A stretch of 64,000 bases of DNA, from assembly GCF_000428585.1 (NCBI RefSeq), contig NZ_AUAF01000004.1, positions 36,968 through 100,967 on the forward strand. The letters are read 5' to 3'. Positions 48,014 to 57,084 of the stretch are shown one piece after another (the stretch's first letter is position 1; every line of letters starts with the position of its first letter). Below the pieces are notes generated by a model, which was given only the letters and a program-made list of their open reading frames with translations, had not been told where the DNA came from and did no database searches. The position numbers and the translations under genes are program-made. Source of the stretch: Zooshikella ganghwensis DSM 15267. Lineage in GTDB: Bacteria; Pseudomonadota; Gammaproteobacteria; Pseudomonadales; Zooshikellaceae.

Positions 48014-49378
48014 CTAGCAACGTGCAATAATTTTAACTGCAAGTCCACCTTGAGATGTTTCTCGATATTTACTATGCATATCCTTTCCGGTTTCATACAT
48101 AGTTTCTATTACTTTATCGAGAGATACTGTCGGAGAAGATGAGCGACGTAATGCCATTCGACTAGCATTAATAGCTTTCACTGCAGCTAAAGCATTACGC
48201 TCAATACAAGGTACTTGTACTTGCCCTGCCACAGGGTCACAAGTTAGCCCCAGGTTATGTTCCATCCCTATCTCTGCAGCGACAGCCACTTGTTGTGGAG
48301 ACCCCCCCATAATTTCGGTCAATCCAGCAGCAGCCATTGAACATGCAACGCCAACCTCACCTTGGCAACCTACTTCAGCGCCAGATATTGATGCATTCAT
48401 TTTATATAACAGACCAATACCACCTGCCACCATAAAATAAGCATTCAATTCCAAATCACCTACGGGATGCACAAACTTATCGTAGTAAGCTAAAACTGCT
48501 GGTAGTATTCCTGCAGCGCCATTTGTTGGAGCTGTCACAATCCTGCCACCCGCTGCATTTTCTTCACTCACAGCAAGGGCAAACATATTAACCCAATCCA
48601 AAATCGTCATTGGATCAACAGAAAGTGCATTATTTGCAGAAAGATAACGGTGTAATGCTGCAGCACGGCGAGGAACCTTGATTGGCCCAGGTAAATACCC
48701 TTCAGTTTCTATTCCCCTAGCAATTGCTTGCTGCATTACATTCCAAATTACCTTCAATTTAGCAACAATTGCTGACTTTTCATAAAACATGAGTTCATTT
48801 AAGTAAATAACACGACTTAAACTTAACCCATGGTTATCACATTGATGTAATAACTCTTCTGCAGAACTGAATTTATATGGCAACTCTTGTTCTGTGGGAG
48901 ATGCATCCCTACTAAACTCTTCATCCGTGACAACATACCCACCACCGATAGAATAGTATATTTCTTTTAAATCCTGACCCTGAGCTGTTTTGGCAATAAA
49001 ACACATTCCATTTTCATGCTTTGGTAAAGCTTCAGGAATAAAAGTAATACTACGAGAAAACCAAGGGACCGAAGGGCCCCCTGGTAAATCTAGCTTTTGC
49101 TTATCGGCAACATTTGCCAGTAATTCAGTGATTATCTCGGTAGGAACAGTGTCAGGCTTATGGCCAAGCAAGCCAAGGACTACTGCTTGGTCTGTGCCAT
49201 GCCCCTTGCCAGTTAAGGCCAATGAACCATACAGTTCAACTCGAAGAGAAGTCACTTGGGATAACTTTCCCTGCTTTGCCAGCTTGCCAATAAATTGATA
49301 GGCAGCAAGCATAGGACCAACTGTATGCGAGCTTGATGGTCCAATCCCTACTTTGAATAAATCAAGAACACTAAACAT
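48014..49378 (-). CDS. sdaA: L-serine ammonia-lyase (serine deaminase)
   Basis: Iron-sulphur enzyme turning serine into pyruvate and ammonia. It is 454 residues from the ATG at 49378, the usual single-chain length; the longer upstream frame adds 35 unrelated residues. The beta domain opens [22 protein letters not shown]. The alpha domain has [32 protein letters not shown] and [23 protein letters not shown], with the cluster cysteines. It lies 32 bases after sdaC on the same strand, forming an uptake-and-degradation pair. Confidence 0.95.
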   Translation of the reverse strand: MFSVLDLFKVGIGPSSSHTVGPMLAAYQFIGKLAKQGKLSQVTSLRVELYGSLALTGKGHGTDQAVVLGLLGHKPDTVPTEIITELLANVADKQKLDLPGGPSVPWFSRSITFIPEALPKHENGMCFIAKTAQGQDLKEIYYSIGGGYVVTDEEFSRDASPTEQELPYKFSSAEELLHQCDNHGLSLSRVIYLNELMFYEKSAIVAKLKVIWNVMQQAIARGIETEGYLPGPIKVPRRAAALHRYLSANNALSVDPMTILDWVNMFALAVSEENAAGGRIVTAPTNGAAGILPAVLAYYDKFVHPVGDLELNAYFMVAGGIGLLYKMNASISGAEVGCQGEVGVACSMAAAGLTEIMGGSPQQVAVAAEIGMEHNLGLTCDPVAGQVQVPCIERNALAAVKAINASRMALRRSSSPTVSLDKVIETMYETGKDMHSKYRETSQGGLAVKIIARC

Positions 49379-49410
49379 GATGCCTACTCCACAAGGCCAA
49401 TAAGGACCTG

Positions 49411-50691
49411 CTATGCCACCAATTGATATAAAATTGCAGAAATTGCGATGCACCCCATTATCAATACGAATGTATTCGTCCACACCCCACGATATTTTTG
49501 CATGGCAGGTACTTTACGTACCGCAATCATAGGCATGATGAATAATATCGCCGCTATAATTGGTCCACCTAAAGACTCAATCATGCCCAAAATACTTGGA
49601 TTAATAATAGCTACGATCCAAAGGGTGACAATAATAAACACTATGGTTATAAGATTTACTGTTTTTTCAGGAATAGTAATTCCGGCACTTTTAGCTTGCT
49701 GAGAAATAATTCCATTTAATCCTTCTCTAGCGCCTAAATAGTGTCCAAAGAATGAACTAACAATTGCAAGAAATGCTATAACAGGCCCAATATAGGAAAT
49801 AATCAAACTATCTTGCTTATTGGCTAAGTAAGATAAAATTGAAATATTTTGAGCTTTTGCTTCTGCCAGCTCTGCAGGGCTTAAACTCAACACACAGGAG
49901 AACACAAACAGCATGACAAAGCCCAATAGTAAGCCTGCATTCGCAAACAAAATTCGCTCAGACTTTTGTACCGCTTGTTTACCATATTCACGATGTTGAG
50001 CTAGTGCGAAACTGGAAATTGCTGGTGAGTGGTTAAAGGCAAACACAAGCACAGGGATCGTTAGCCATAACGTAGTACTGAATGAACTCAAGCTTGGCAT
50101 ATCTGATAATGAGCTCAAATTCCACTCTGGAATCAGCCAAAAAGATAATACCGCTAAAATAGCGATCAATGGATATACTAAAAGCTGAGTCACTTTCAGC
50201 ATAAACTTCTCACCTAACAACATAACAGACATCATGCCCATTATTAACACTAGCGACAGAATCCAGCGTGCAGGTGAAGCAACTTCAAGCTGATTAACTA
50301 AAAAACTGTCGACGGTATTTGTAATACCAACACCGTATATTAAAAGAATGGGGTAAATAGCAAAGAAATAAAGAATGGTTATGAGTTTTCCAGCCCCTTC
50401 ACCAAAGTGTTCTGCCACTACCTGTGTAATATCACTTCCAGGCTTTCCTGATGACAGTACAAACCGGCAAAGACCTCTATGGGCTAAGTAGGTCATAGGA
50501 CCAACTAAGATTGTCATTATAACTAATGGCCAAAACCCTGCCATTCCTGCGTTGATGGGTAGAAAAAGGACTCCAGCCCCAACAGCTGTTCCAAAAAGGC
50601 TTAAAACCCAACTCACATCATTTTTTGTCCATGTCGACTTCTTTACGTTATTCTCTACAGCACTGCTCTGTACTACTTCTTCGTTATTCAT
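49411..50691 (-). CDS. sdaC: serine transporter SdaC (HAAAP family)
   Basis: Proton-coupled serine importer in the inner membrane, with eleven hydrophobic segments over 426 residues. It starts with a hydrophilic lead, then [21 protein letters not shown], the family's first helix, and has [18 protein letters not shown] in the loop after the third. [19 protein letters not shown] is also typical. AGGTGG five bases before the ATG at 50691 decides the start over a GTG three codons earlier. It is the first gene of an sdaC-sdaA operon. Confidence 0.93.
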   Translation of the reverse strand: MNNEEVVQSSAVENNVKKSTWTKNDVSWVLSLFGTAVGAGVLFLPINAGMAGFWPLVIMTILVGPMTYLAHRGLCRFVLSSGKPGSDITQVVAEHFGEGAGKLITILYFFAIYPILLIYGVGITNTVDSFLVNQLEVASPARWILSLVLIMGMMSVMLLGEKFMLKVTQLLVYPLIAILAVLSFWLIPEWNLSSLSDMPSLSSFSTTLWLTIPVLVFAFNHSPAISSFALAQHREYGKQAVQKSERILFANAGLLLGFVMLFVFSCVLSLSPAELAEAKAQNISILSYLANKQDSLIISYIGPVIAFLAIVSSFFGHYLGAREGLNGIISQQAKSAGITIPEKTVNLITIVFIIVTLWIVAIINPSILGMIESLGGPIIAAILFIMPMIAVRKVPAMQKYRGVWTNTFVLIMGCIAISAILYQLVA

Positions 50692-51139
50692 AAAAGCCAC
50701 CTAAGTATTATGTAGGCAAAAATAATTTATTTTATTTGTCTATATATTGAGCAAACTTGAGTTAGGTCTATAGTTTTTATAGATGTCTCAATTTTAAAAA
50801 AACATGTCTTCCACAAAAAAGACACCGTAGGTATTATTACCTAAAAAGGTGCGATATAAACTTAATAAAAAGCGGTATATTTTTAAGTAGTTTCCACATC
50901 AATTTATTCTACATGCAACATCAATATTTTTTTTAAAAGTCAATTAAAATAAAAATATTTTTTCAACATAGCATCAACGATTAAAAAACGATCAATTTAT
51001 TAGACAGGTCACATTTTCTTCGCAAAATAATTTGTCATTAATCGCTATGAGCAGTTTTGATTAACTACGGAGAGTACTTATAGCAGTAATTATTTTGGCT
51101 TAGTTACGAACGTTTATTAATTATCAATCTATTAAAATT

Positions 51140-51155
51140 CCTTCACTGTGGGTAT
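51140..51155 (+). repeat. dispersed repeat, 3' half copy
   Basis: CCTTCACTGTGGGTAT differs by one base from CCTTCGCTGTGGGTA of the full copy (57052-57066). The 5' part is not clear. Confidence 0.4.
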
Positions 51156-51173
51156 ATTTTACGTATGGACTAC

Positions 51174-51188
51174 TAGGGCCTGTTGACA
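51174..51188 (+). repeat. TAGGGCCTGTTRACA element, copy 1
   Basis: TAGGGCCTGTTGACA matches 60846-60860 at 14 of 15 positions; both lie upstream of a gene start. This resembles an isolated insertion-sequence end, but no transposase is attached. Confidence 0.4.
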
Positions 51189-51255
51189 GTGAAATCTATA
51201 GGCAAAAAGCTTCACTAAACAAATAAAACGACAGAATAGGCATAATAACCTTTGT

Positions 51256-51939
51256 ATGAAAGCTCATAGAACCCACTCTTGGAACTTAACAATAGATCAA
51301 GCACAACAATTACAAGCTGAGTGGTCAACTTTCGTAAAACTTAGACCACTGAATAGCTCCATAAGCACAGTTGCTGGAGTTGATGTCGCTTATGATACAC
51401 AGCATCAATTAATAGTCGCTGGTGTTGTATTACTGAGTGCAGACTCATTAGAACTCATAGAGTCCCATGTTACTTACCATCAATCGGCCTTTCCTTATTT
51501 TCCAGGGTTACTTTCCTTTCGGGAAATCCCCGCTATCCTTCCTACATTAGAACAGCTGAGCCAGGCTCCTGACCTGATAATCTGTGATGGTCAAGGCATT
51601 GCCCATCCTCGATTCTTTGGATTAGCCAGCCATTTAGGCGTACTTATGGAGATACCCACTATAGGCTGTGCAAAAACTCATTACTGGGGAGAATATGAAC
51701 CTCCTCGACTTACTCGAGGGAGCACTTCGCCAATCCTTGCGGATAATCAAATAATTGGTCACGTAGTGTGTACACAAAACGACACCAAACCTGTATTTGT
51801 CTCTCCAGGTCACCTAACCCAACATCAGGATGCTATTGACTGGGTGCTAAAATGTAGTAATCACTACAGACAGCCTCAAACTACACGCCTTGCAGATCAA
51901 CTTGTTAGGAAGCACTTAAAACAGTTACAGAACAGTTAG
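51256..51939 (+). CDS. nfi: endonuclease V
   Basis: DNA repair enzyme that cuts near deoxyinosine and other deaminated bases. It is 227 residues. The catalytic VAGVDVAY is near residue 40, PYFPGLLSFREIPAIL holds the wedge and the next acidic residue, and DGQGIAHPRFFGLASHLG is near 110. GCAKTHYWG and GHVVCT follow. All key motifs are intact. It stands alone between sdaC (divergent) and a periplasmic binding protein. Confidence 0.94.
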   Translation: MKAHRTHSWNLTIDQAQQLQAEWSTFVKLRPLNSSISTVAGVDVAYDTQHQLIVAGVVLLSADSLELIESHVTYHQSAFPYFPGLLSFREIPAILPTLEQLSQAPDLIICDGQGIAHPRFFGLASHLGVLMEIPTIGCAKTHYWGEYEPPRLTRGSTSPILADNQIIGHVVCTQNDTKPVFVSPGHLTQHQDAIDWVLKCSNHYRQPQTTRLADQLVRKHLKQLQNS

Positions 51940-52071
51940 CAAGTCATAAAGACGCTAATACCCCTTCATTATGGGTATTCTTGAAGTCTATGAAAAAACT
52001 CACTACCAGCTGGTACGCTATACTAACCCTACATACAATGGCTTTAATTATTTTCCTTTTGATATCAAAAC

Positions 52072-52944
52072 ATGCCAAGGTTACTTAAAATCAGCTTTAG
52101 TTTGGTACTGGGTCTTCTTTGTTGCGCCAGTCATGCGTCTGAAAAAATTGATGTTATCTACCCAAGACCTGTAACAAGCGACGATCAACGAACGGCTTAC
52201 CCATCCAAGTTACTGTCACTTGGCCTTGAGAAGTCTGGTGCTCCTTATCACCTCACCACAAGTGATAGTGTTATGTTACAAGGAAGGGCGTTAAAAATGC
52301 TTGCTGCAGGTGAGCAGGTTAACGTTGTCTGGTCGATGACCTCTAAGGAAAGAGAACAAGAACTACAGCCCATTCGCATTCCAATTTATAAAGGTCTTAT
52401 TGGATGGCGCTTACCTTTAGTTAATGATGATCGAGTCATTTTTTTTCAAACTGTTGAGACACTTCCTCAACTCAAACTACTAACGGCAGGACAAGGTCAC
52501 GACTGGCCAGATACAGCCATTCTCAAACAAAATGGCTTTAAAGTACTCGGTGTCGCATCTTATGAAGGATTGTTCCGTATGCTTGCCCTTCATCGTTTCG
52601 ATTATTTTCCTCGTTCTATTGTAGAAATCTGGGCTGAAGCAGAAACACATGCCAAGCGCGGTATTGTGGTTGAGCCTTCAATCATAATCAAATACCCCAC
52701 AGCCTTTTATTACTTTGTAAACAAAAAAGATCGAGACTTAGCCTACCTCCTCACTAAGGGGTTAAATATTGCCATTGAAGATGGTAGCTTCGATAAACTT
52801 TTCCTTGAATATCATCAAGCACTGCTTGACAAGGCCAAACTAAAAAAACGAAAAGTATTTGAAATAGGTAACCCTATACTCCCTAAAGAGACACCCTTAG
52901 ATGATAAGCGGCTTTGGTTAGATATTAATGAGTACTCAAAATAA
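52072..52944 (+). CDS. periplasmic solute-binding-like protein, orphan
   Basis: It is 290 residues with a signal peptide (LLKISFSLVLGLLCCASHA). The mature part has the layout of a type II binding protein used by polar amino acid transporters and by sensors: RALKMLAAGEQVNVVWSMT, GWRLPLVN, a second lobe with FRMLALHRFDYFPRSIVEIWAE, and FYYFVNKKDRDLAYLLTKGLNIAIEDGSFDKLF (two pieces). No permease or ATPase is nearby. It could feed a sensor kinase or cyclase elsewhere. Ligand unknown. Confidence 0.7.
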   Translation: MPRLLKISFSLVLGLLCCASHASEKIDVIYPRPVTSDDQRTAYPSKLLSLGLEKSGAPYHLTTSDSVMLQGRALKMLAAGEQVNVVWSMTSKEREQELQPIRIPIYKGLIGWRLPLVNDDRVIFFQTVETLPQLKLLTAGQGHDWPDTAILKQNGFKVLGVASYEGLFRMLALHRFDYFPRSIVEIWAEAETHAKRGIVVEPSIIIKYPTAFYYFVNKKDRDLAYLLTKGLNIAIEDGSFDKLFLEYHQALLDKAKLKKRKVFEIGNPILPKETPLDDKRLWLDINEYSK

Positions 52945-53033
52945 AGAATATCTATAAAATATTTATATTCATTGATACCGAAAAATATTTAACCAATACC
53001 TATCGTATCAAGCACGTTGCGGATACAGATTTC

Positions 53034-54470
53034 TTAGCTATCAGGCTTTTCAGTTAACTGATTAATTTGGGCACAGCTTGACGATAAAGGATTTAGTTCT
53101 GAGCTTAGGTCAGTATCTAACTCTGGTGTTTGAGGTGTTCGGCTACAAGCTACTTGTTTTTGATCCACTAGCCGATAAGCCAGGTAAATACCAATGAGTG
53201 AAAAGAACATCCCCCCAATTGCCTGGCCAAGTAATACCCCTTCTGCACCATAGAGTTCAGCCCCTAACCAAATAAATGGTACAGTGCCAAGAGTAGCTTT
53301 GCCCCAGCTCATCATCGTAGAAAAAGTCGGCTTACCAAGATTATTAAACGAGGCATTTGCCACAAATAAAATACCATTAAAAATAAAGGTAATCGCCACA
53401 AAATGACTAAAAAAACGTACTAACTCACCAGCCTCATCTTTTAAGGTAAAAGCAGCTATCACTTGATTATTAACCAGAAAAAACAGCAGGCTGACTACAC
53501 TAATATAACTAATACAAAACAGGATAGCCTTATCAAGGCTTTCCCTGACACGGTCAAGCTGACCTGCCCCATAGTTCTGACCAACAATTGGTGCCACAGC
53601 TCCTGAAAGTGCAAAAATCACCCCAAATAAAACTGGTATCAGTCGGCCGATAACTGCATAGCCCGCCACAACATCGTCACTAAATTCTGCCATTGCCTTA
53701 GTAACAAAGGCATTACTGGTAGGCGTCGCAATATTGGTGAGAATAGCAAGTATAGCAATCCCATTAATGCTACGTAAATCTTGCATATAACGTTTAGGGT
53801 GAAAGGACGTATACAACTTGTGGTGTCTCACAATGGCCCAGCAAGCGATAACCAACATAGTAATACGTGCAAAAACAGAGGCAATGGCCGCCCCCTCTAC
53901 ACCAAGGCCTAGACTAAAGATAAAAATGGGGTCTAGTACCGCATTAACCAATCCACCTATAATGGTAGAGTACATAGCACGTTTACCATCACCAACAGCA
54001 CGTAGACCTGCCCCAAGGCACATGGCAAGCGTCAAAAATGGTAACGAGGGAATGAGAATATTCAAATAACTGACCGCAAGCGCAAGGGTTTTACCCTGAG
54101 CACCAAGAAGCGACAACAAATCAGGAATATACAACCAAACAATACCTGCTACCAAACTCGAAAAAATCAAAGCCGTTGCACATACATGCACCATCAGGCG
54201 CTCAGCTTTAGCATGCTCGTTTGCCCCTACAGCTTTTGATATTAAGGCAACAGATGATATGGAAAGACCAATACCAAAAGACGTAGTGAAAAATGCAACC
54301 GTACCCGCATACCCCACCGCTGCAGCCAGCTCAATAGTGCCCAACATACTTAAAAAGAACATGTCCAGCAGGTCCACTAAAAACAACGCAGTAATACCAG
54401 CAGCACTAGTAAAACTCATTGCCAAGATATGAGACATAAGAGGACCGGTTACGAATCTGGGTCTGTTCAT
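53034..54470 (-). CDS. MATE-family multidrug efflux transporter
   Basis: Inner-membrane antiporter expelling organic cations with sodium or proton exchange. It is 478 residues with twelve hydrophobic segments in two similar halves. The MatE domain starts at about residue 15 (ILAMSFTSAAGITALFLVDLLDMFFLS). GIGLSISSVALISKAVGA and APIVGQNYGAGQLDRVRE are the corresponding half-motifs. The last 40 residues are hydrophilic. It stands alone; the preceding spacer carries a copy of the dispersed repeat. Confidence 0.9.
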   Translation of the reverse strand: MNRPRFVTGPLMSHILAMSFTSAAGITALFLVDLLDMFFLSMLGTIELAAAVGYAGTVAFFTTSFGIGLSISSVALISKAVGANEHAKAERLMVHVCATALIFSSLVAGIVWLYIPDLLSLLGAQGKTLALAVSYLNILIPSLPFLTLAMCLGAGLRAVGDGKRAMYSTIIGGLVNAVLDPIFIFSLGLGVEGAAIASVFARITMLVIACWAIVRHHKLYTSFHPKRYMQDLRSINGIAILAILTNIATPTSNAFVTKAMAEFSDDVVAGYAVIGRLIPVLFGVIFALSGAVAPIVGQNYGAGQLDRVRESLDKAILFCISYISVVSLLFFLVNNQVIAAFTLKDEAGELVRFFSHFVAITFIFNGILFVANASFNNLGKPTFSTMMSWGKATLGTVPFIWLGAELYGAEGVLLGQAIGGMFFSLIGIYLAYRLVDQKQVACSRTPQTPELDTDLSSELNPLSSSCAQINQLTEKPDS

Positions 54471-54809
54471 GTTTGTTGGCTCTGTAACAAAAGTTACTTA
54501 ATGTCTAGAATACCTGACGTTTGATGCACAAATGCCAGCTAAAAGAAAAAACTTGCTTACACTGTCTGATGAGCACCTATAATAACTGTTTATGGTCTCT
54601 GCTCAAATTAACGGGTTCTTGCACAAGATGGCTTACTAGGGTCAGATACCAACCCACTAGCCCCAGTCAAACTGAAACTAGCCTGCAAATTTACCAGTGG
54701 CCAGAGACAGCAACCCTAAAAAGACCTTCATGAAGGGTATAAGTCAATGGTTTTACACTAAAGCTATTTTTTAAATAAAAAATGCTAATAATTCAAGGAG
54801 GAATAAAGC
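54471..54809. other. spacer between MATE gene and HEETH protein
   Basis: A 339-base spacer without a supported gene. A 70-codon frame at 54521-54733 overlaps the repeat copy and has no family likeness. GGAGG precedes the next ATG. Confidence 0.4.
54688..54741 (-). repeat. dispersed palindromic repeat, copy 2
   Basis: On the minus strand it begins TATACCCTTCATGAAGG, contains TTTTTAGGGTT in the middle and ends CTGGTAAATT. The middle and end match the copy at 57018-57070, and the start matches copy 1. Confidence 0.5.
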
Positions 54810-56084
54810 ATGAAATATAAGCTATTAAATATACCTTTACTCTTATGCAGTGTTTCTTTCTCATTAGCTACTAACGCTGTCACTCCGCAATCAAGCTTAA
54901 TAACACCTGTAACAGTAAATGCAGAAATATATTCTTCACTGCCCTCAACAAATAAGCGAAAAACTTATTTCAATTTAATTATACCTGACAATGCAACCAC
55001 CTTAACATTTGATATGCCAGTAACAAATCGTGAACATAACTTGCAAATCAATATCATTAGCAATGCTAATAATGATGGTCTTTTCTGCCAAACTATAGAA
55101 AATAATATTAATGGCTATAATTCGTGCAGCATTTATATTGAGAAGAAAGGCCTCTATAGCATCGAAATTACATCTAGTAATACTGAAAGCATAATTAAGC
55201 TAAAATCCACCACCCAGCCTTTAATTAAAAAAGCCGGTTATTGTTATGATGAAAGACAAAATCCAAATGCTGATCTTTCGGATTTAATTAGTCGCTTTCG
55301 TGGTACAAATTGGCTCTCAATCTTAAAGTCAACCTACGATCGAAGATGGCCAAGTGGAGCCATGTTAGTTAAGGCACAAGCAAACGATCCCTATTTCTCA
55401 CAATTTATTGATAAAACAAATTTTAGAAAAATGGCAGAGTCTCTCATGGTTGCTATTCATGAGGAGACACACATGTATGACCTGGATTCAAAAAGAACCG
55501 ACTGGGAGCAAAACCTCACCGCATTTGTCAATCAACACTGGCAGCCTAAAGTACCAATACATGGTGGCTTTCCTCGTAAAGAAATTCTGCCATTAATTGA
55601 AGGTAATGCAACTAAGTCGTGGGACGATATTTATTTACGCGATCGGGTACAAGGTAATTACTTAATGCAAGGAGTGTTAAGTGAACTCAATGCTGGATTA
55701 ATGGGTTTAGCAGGAGTTGGAATTGTGGGCGAGTTTGTAGGTGGCTATGGTGCAAGTAACGCCCGTGATAGTGCTGCAGCTTATATGTATCACTTGCAGC
55801 TTTATTTAAGACATGCCAAGGCCAACCATCCAAATTATTACAGTAAAATTAACAACGAAAAGCTATTTAAAGATTTTGTACTTATTCAATGGCTAAGACT
55901 GCACTACTATCTTGAGGTTACAAAAAATTTCAGTAAGCTAGATACTAACTCTGCTGCAATTACTCAGCTTTTATACCTCCCTCATAATATTGAAGCAATA
56001 GAAAACATTACAGGTCACTCATTATTACTCGCAGGTAACAAAAACTGCTTACCTGAAAATGATCCTTTTGAACCACCTTTTTAA
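54810..56084 (+). CDS. secreted putative zinc metalloprotease with HEETH motif
   Basis: It is 424 residues. A signal peptide (LLNIPLLLCSVSFSLATNA) is followed by a beta-rich module, about 30-135, with a cysteine pair (93, 106) and the feel of a pre-peptidase C-terminal domain (YFNLIIPDNATTLTFDMPV; GLYSIEI). Residues 205-230 hold SLMVAIHEETHMYDLDS, with HEETH at 217-221 as a zinc site. A possible third ligand is Glu292 in SELNAGL. The C-terminal third is helical. GGAGG precedes the ATG. I recognise no named peptidase family. It may act on extracellular proteins or cell wall; the call rests on the zinc motif and the signal peptide. Confidence 0.6.
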   Translation: MKYKLLNIPLLLCSVSFSLATNAVTPQSSLITPVTVNAEIYSSLPSTNKRKTYFNLIIPDNATTLTFDMPVTNREHNLQINIISNANNDGLFCQTIENNINGYNSCSIYIEKKGLYSIEITSSNTESIIKLKSTTQPLIKKAGYCYDERQNPNADLSDLISRFRGTNWLSILKSTYDRRWPSGAMLVKAQANDPYFSQFIDKTNFRKMAESLMVAIHEETHMYDLDSKRTDWEQNLTAFVNQHWQPKVPIHGGFPRKEILPLIEGNATKSWDDIYLRDRVQGNYLMQGVLSELNAGLMGLAGVGIVGEFVGGYGASNARDSAAAYMYHLQLYLRHAKANHPNYYSKINNEKLFKDFVLIQWLRLHYYLEVTKNFSKLDTNSAAITQLLYLPHNIEAIENITGHSLLLAGNKNCLPENDPFEPPF

Positions 56085-56206
56085 CAGAAAACATAGATTT
56101 CCCAACAAAGTTAAGTCAGTTAAAGGCTTTCCAACCAGCTATAATGAATGCAAGCTATTAAACAATAGCATCATTCATTATCACAATTGGGGAGCCTAAT
56201 AAGTTG

Positions 56207-56965
56207 ATGAAATTAACTTTTTTAGGAACAGCAGATGCAGGAAGAGTCCCTCTCTTTGGCTGCAACTGTGCCGCCTGCTCACTGGCAATAGCCCATGACG
56301 GCTATCGTCGAGCACCGTGCTGTGCACAATTGGATGTAGCTGGGCATAGCTTATTACTTGACGCAGGTTTACCTAACTTAGATATGCATTGTCGCACTCA
56401 CCCACCTACAGCTATTTTCCTCACTCATTACCATATGGATCATGTTGCAGGCTTATTCTCAATTCGCTGGGGAAAAGGCAAAAAAATTCCTGTATACGGC
56501 CCAAATGATCCTCAAGGCTGTGATGACCTTTTCAAAAATCCTGGCATCATTGATATTCACACCATTACTGAACCCTTTACGCCACAAACGCTATGTGGAA
56601 TTACTATTACAACGATTCCTCTCCAACACTCAAAGCCAACTCAAGGATACTGTTTTACCCACCCACAAGGTAAACTCGCCTATTTAACCGATACTGTCGG
56701 CTTGCCAGATGACTCCCAAAGATATTTAAAACATTTTGCGGCAGACTACCTTATTTTAGATTGCACACACAGCCCAGAACACGCTCACCCCAAAAGCCAT
56801 AATAATCTAACTATGGCTCTTGAGATTATTGAGCAACTCAAACCCAAGCAAAGCTGGCTGACACATATTAGTCATCAAATGGATAATTATTTACTTACTC
56901 ATAAACCAAGGTTGCCAGCCAACGTATCCATCGCAAGAGATAATATGATGATTGCACTTAGTTAA
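56207..56965 (+). CDS. phnP: PhnP-type metallo-beta-lactamase-fold phosphodiesterase
   Basis: PhnP opens phosphoribosyl 1,2-cyclic phosphate in the C-P lyase pathway. The product has 252 residues. It starts MKLTFLGTADAGRVPLFGCNCAAC, with the cysteines of a structural zinc site, and has the catalytic metal motif LTHYHMDHVAGL near residue 77. LTDTVGLP, LDCTHSP and WLTHISHQMDN hold the further ligands. A TTG one codon upstream could also serve as start, given GGGGAG nine bases before it. No phn genes lie around it, so it may act in another cyclic-phosphate or nucleotide repair process. Confidence 0.85.
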   Translation: MKLTFLGTADAGRVPLFGCNCAACSLAIAHDGYRRAPCCAQLDVAGHSLLLDAGLPNLDMHCRTHPPTAIFLTHYHMDHVAGLFSIRWGKGKKIPVYGPNDPQGCDDLFKNPGIIDIHTITEPFTPQTLCGITITTIPLQHSKPTQGYCFTHPQGKLAYLTDTVGLPDDSQRYLKHFAADYLILDCTHSPEHAHPKSHNNLTMALEIIEQLKPKQSWLTHISHQMDNYLLTHKPRLPANVSIARDNMMIALS

Positions 56966-57017
56966 AGGTTTTAACTTGATCATATGTTCAGTTATCTAAA
57001 ACTCAAAAAATGTAACG

Positions 57018-57070
57018 TATACCTTTCGCGAATCAATTTTAGGGTTTGTTGCCTTCGCTGTGGGTAAATA
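57018..57070 (+). repeat. dispersed palindromic repeat, copy 3 (clearest copy)
   Basis: It begins TATACCTTTCGCGAATCA, has TTTTAGGGTTTGTTG in the middle and ends CCTTCGCTGTGGGTAAATA. The two ends are imperfect inverted repeats: TATACCTTTCGCGAA against TTTACCCACAGCGAA, matching at ten of fifteen bases. It lies between the convergent phnP and mechanosensitive channel genes. Confidence 0.6.
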
Positions 57071-57084
57071 AACAAGCCGTTTAA

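Larger units (their letters stand above)
50692..51255. other. sdaC-nfi divergent spacer
   Basis: A 564-base AT-rich region without a gene. TAGGTA-TTAT-TACCTA (50828-50843) is a perfect inverted repeat in the presumed sdaC leader. 51140-51155 (CCTTCACTGTGGGTAT) matches the 3' end of the dispersed repeat. 51174-51188 (TAGGGCCTGTTGACA) recurs at 60846. Confidence 0.45.

Noticed and set aside
51957..51979. AATACCC...GGGTATT hairpin after nfi as a terminator
   Set aside because: No T tract follows, and the sequence overlaps what may be a fragment of the dispersed repeat, so I do not call it a terminator.
51971..52174. 67-codon frame overlapping the start of the binding protein gene
   Set aside because: It overlaps a gene with a clear signal peptide and conserved fold in another frame.
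54521..54733. 70-codon frame between the MATE gene and the HEETH protein
   Set aside because: It overlaps the dispersed repeat and has no ribosome-binding site or recognisable domain.
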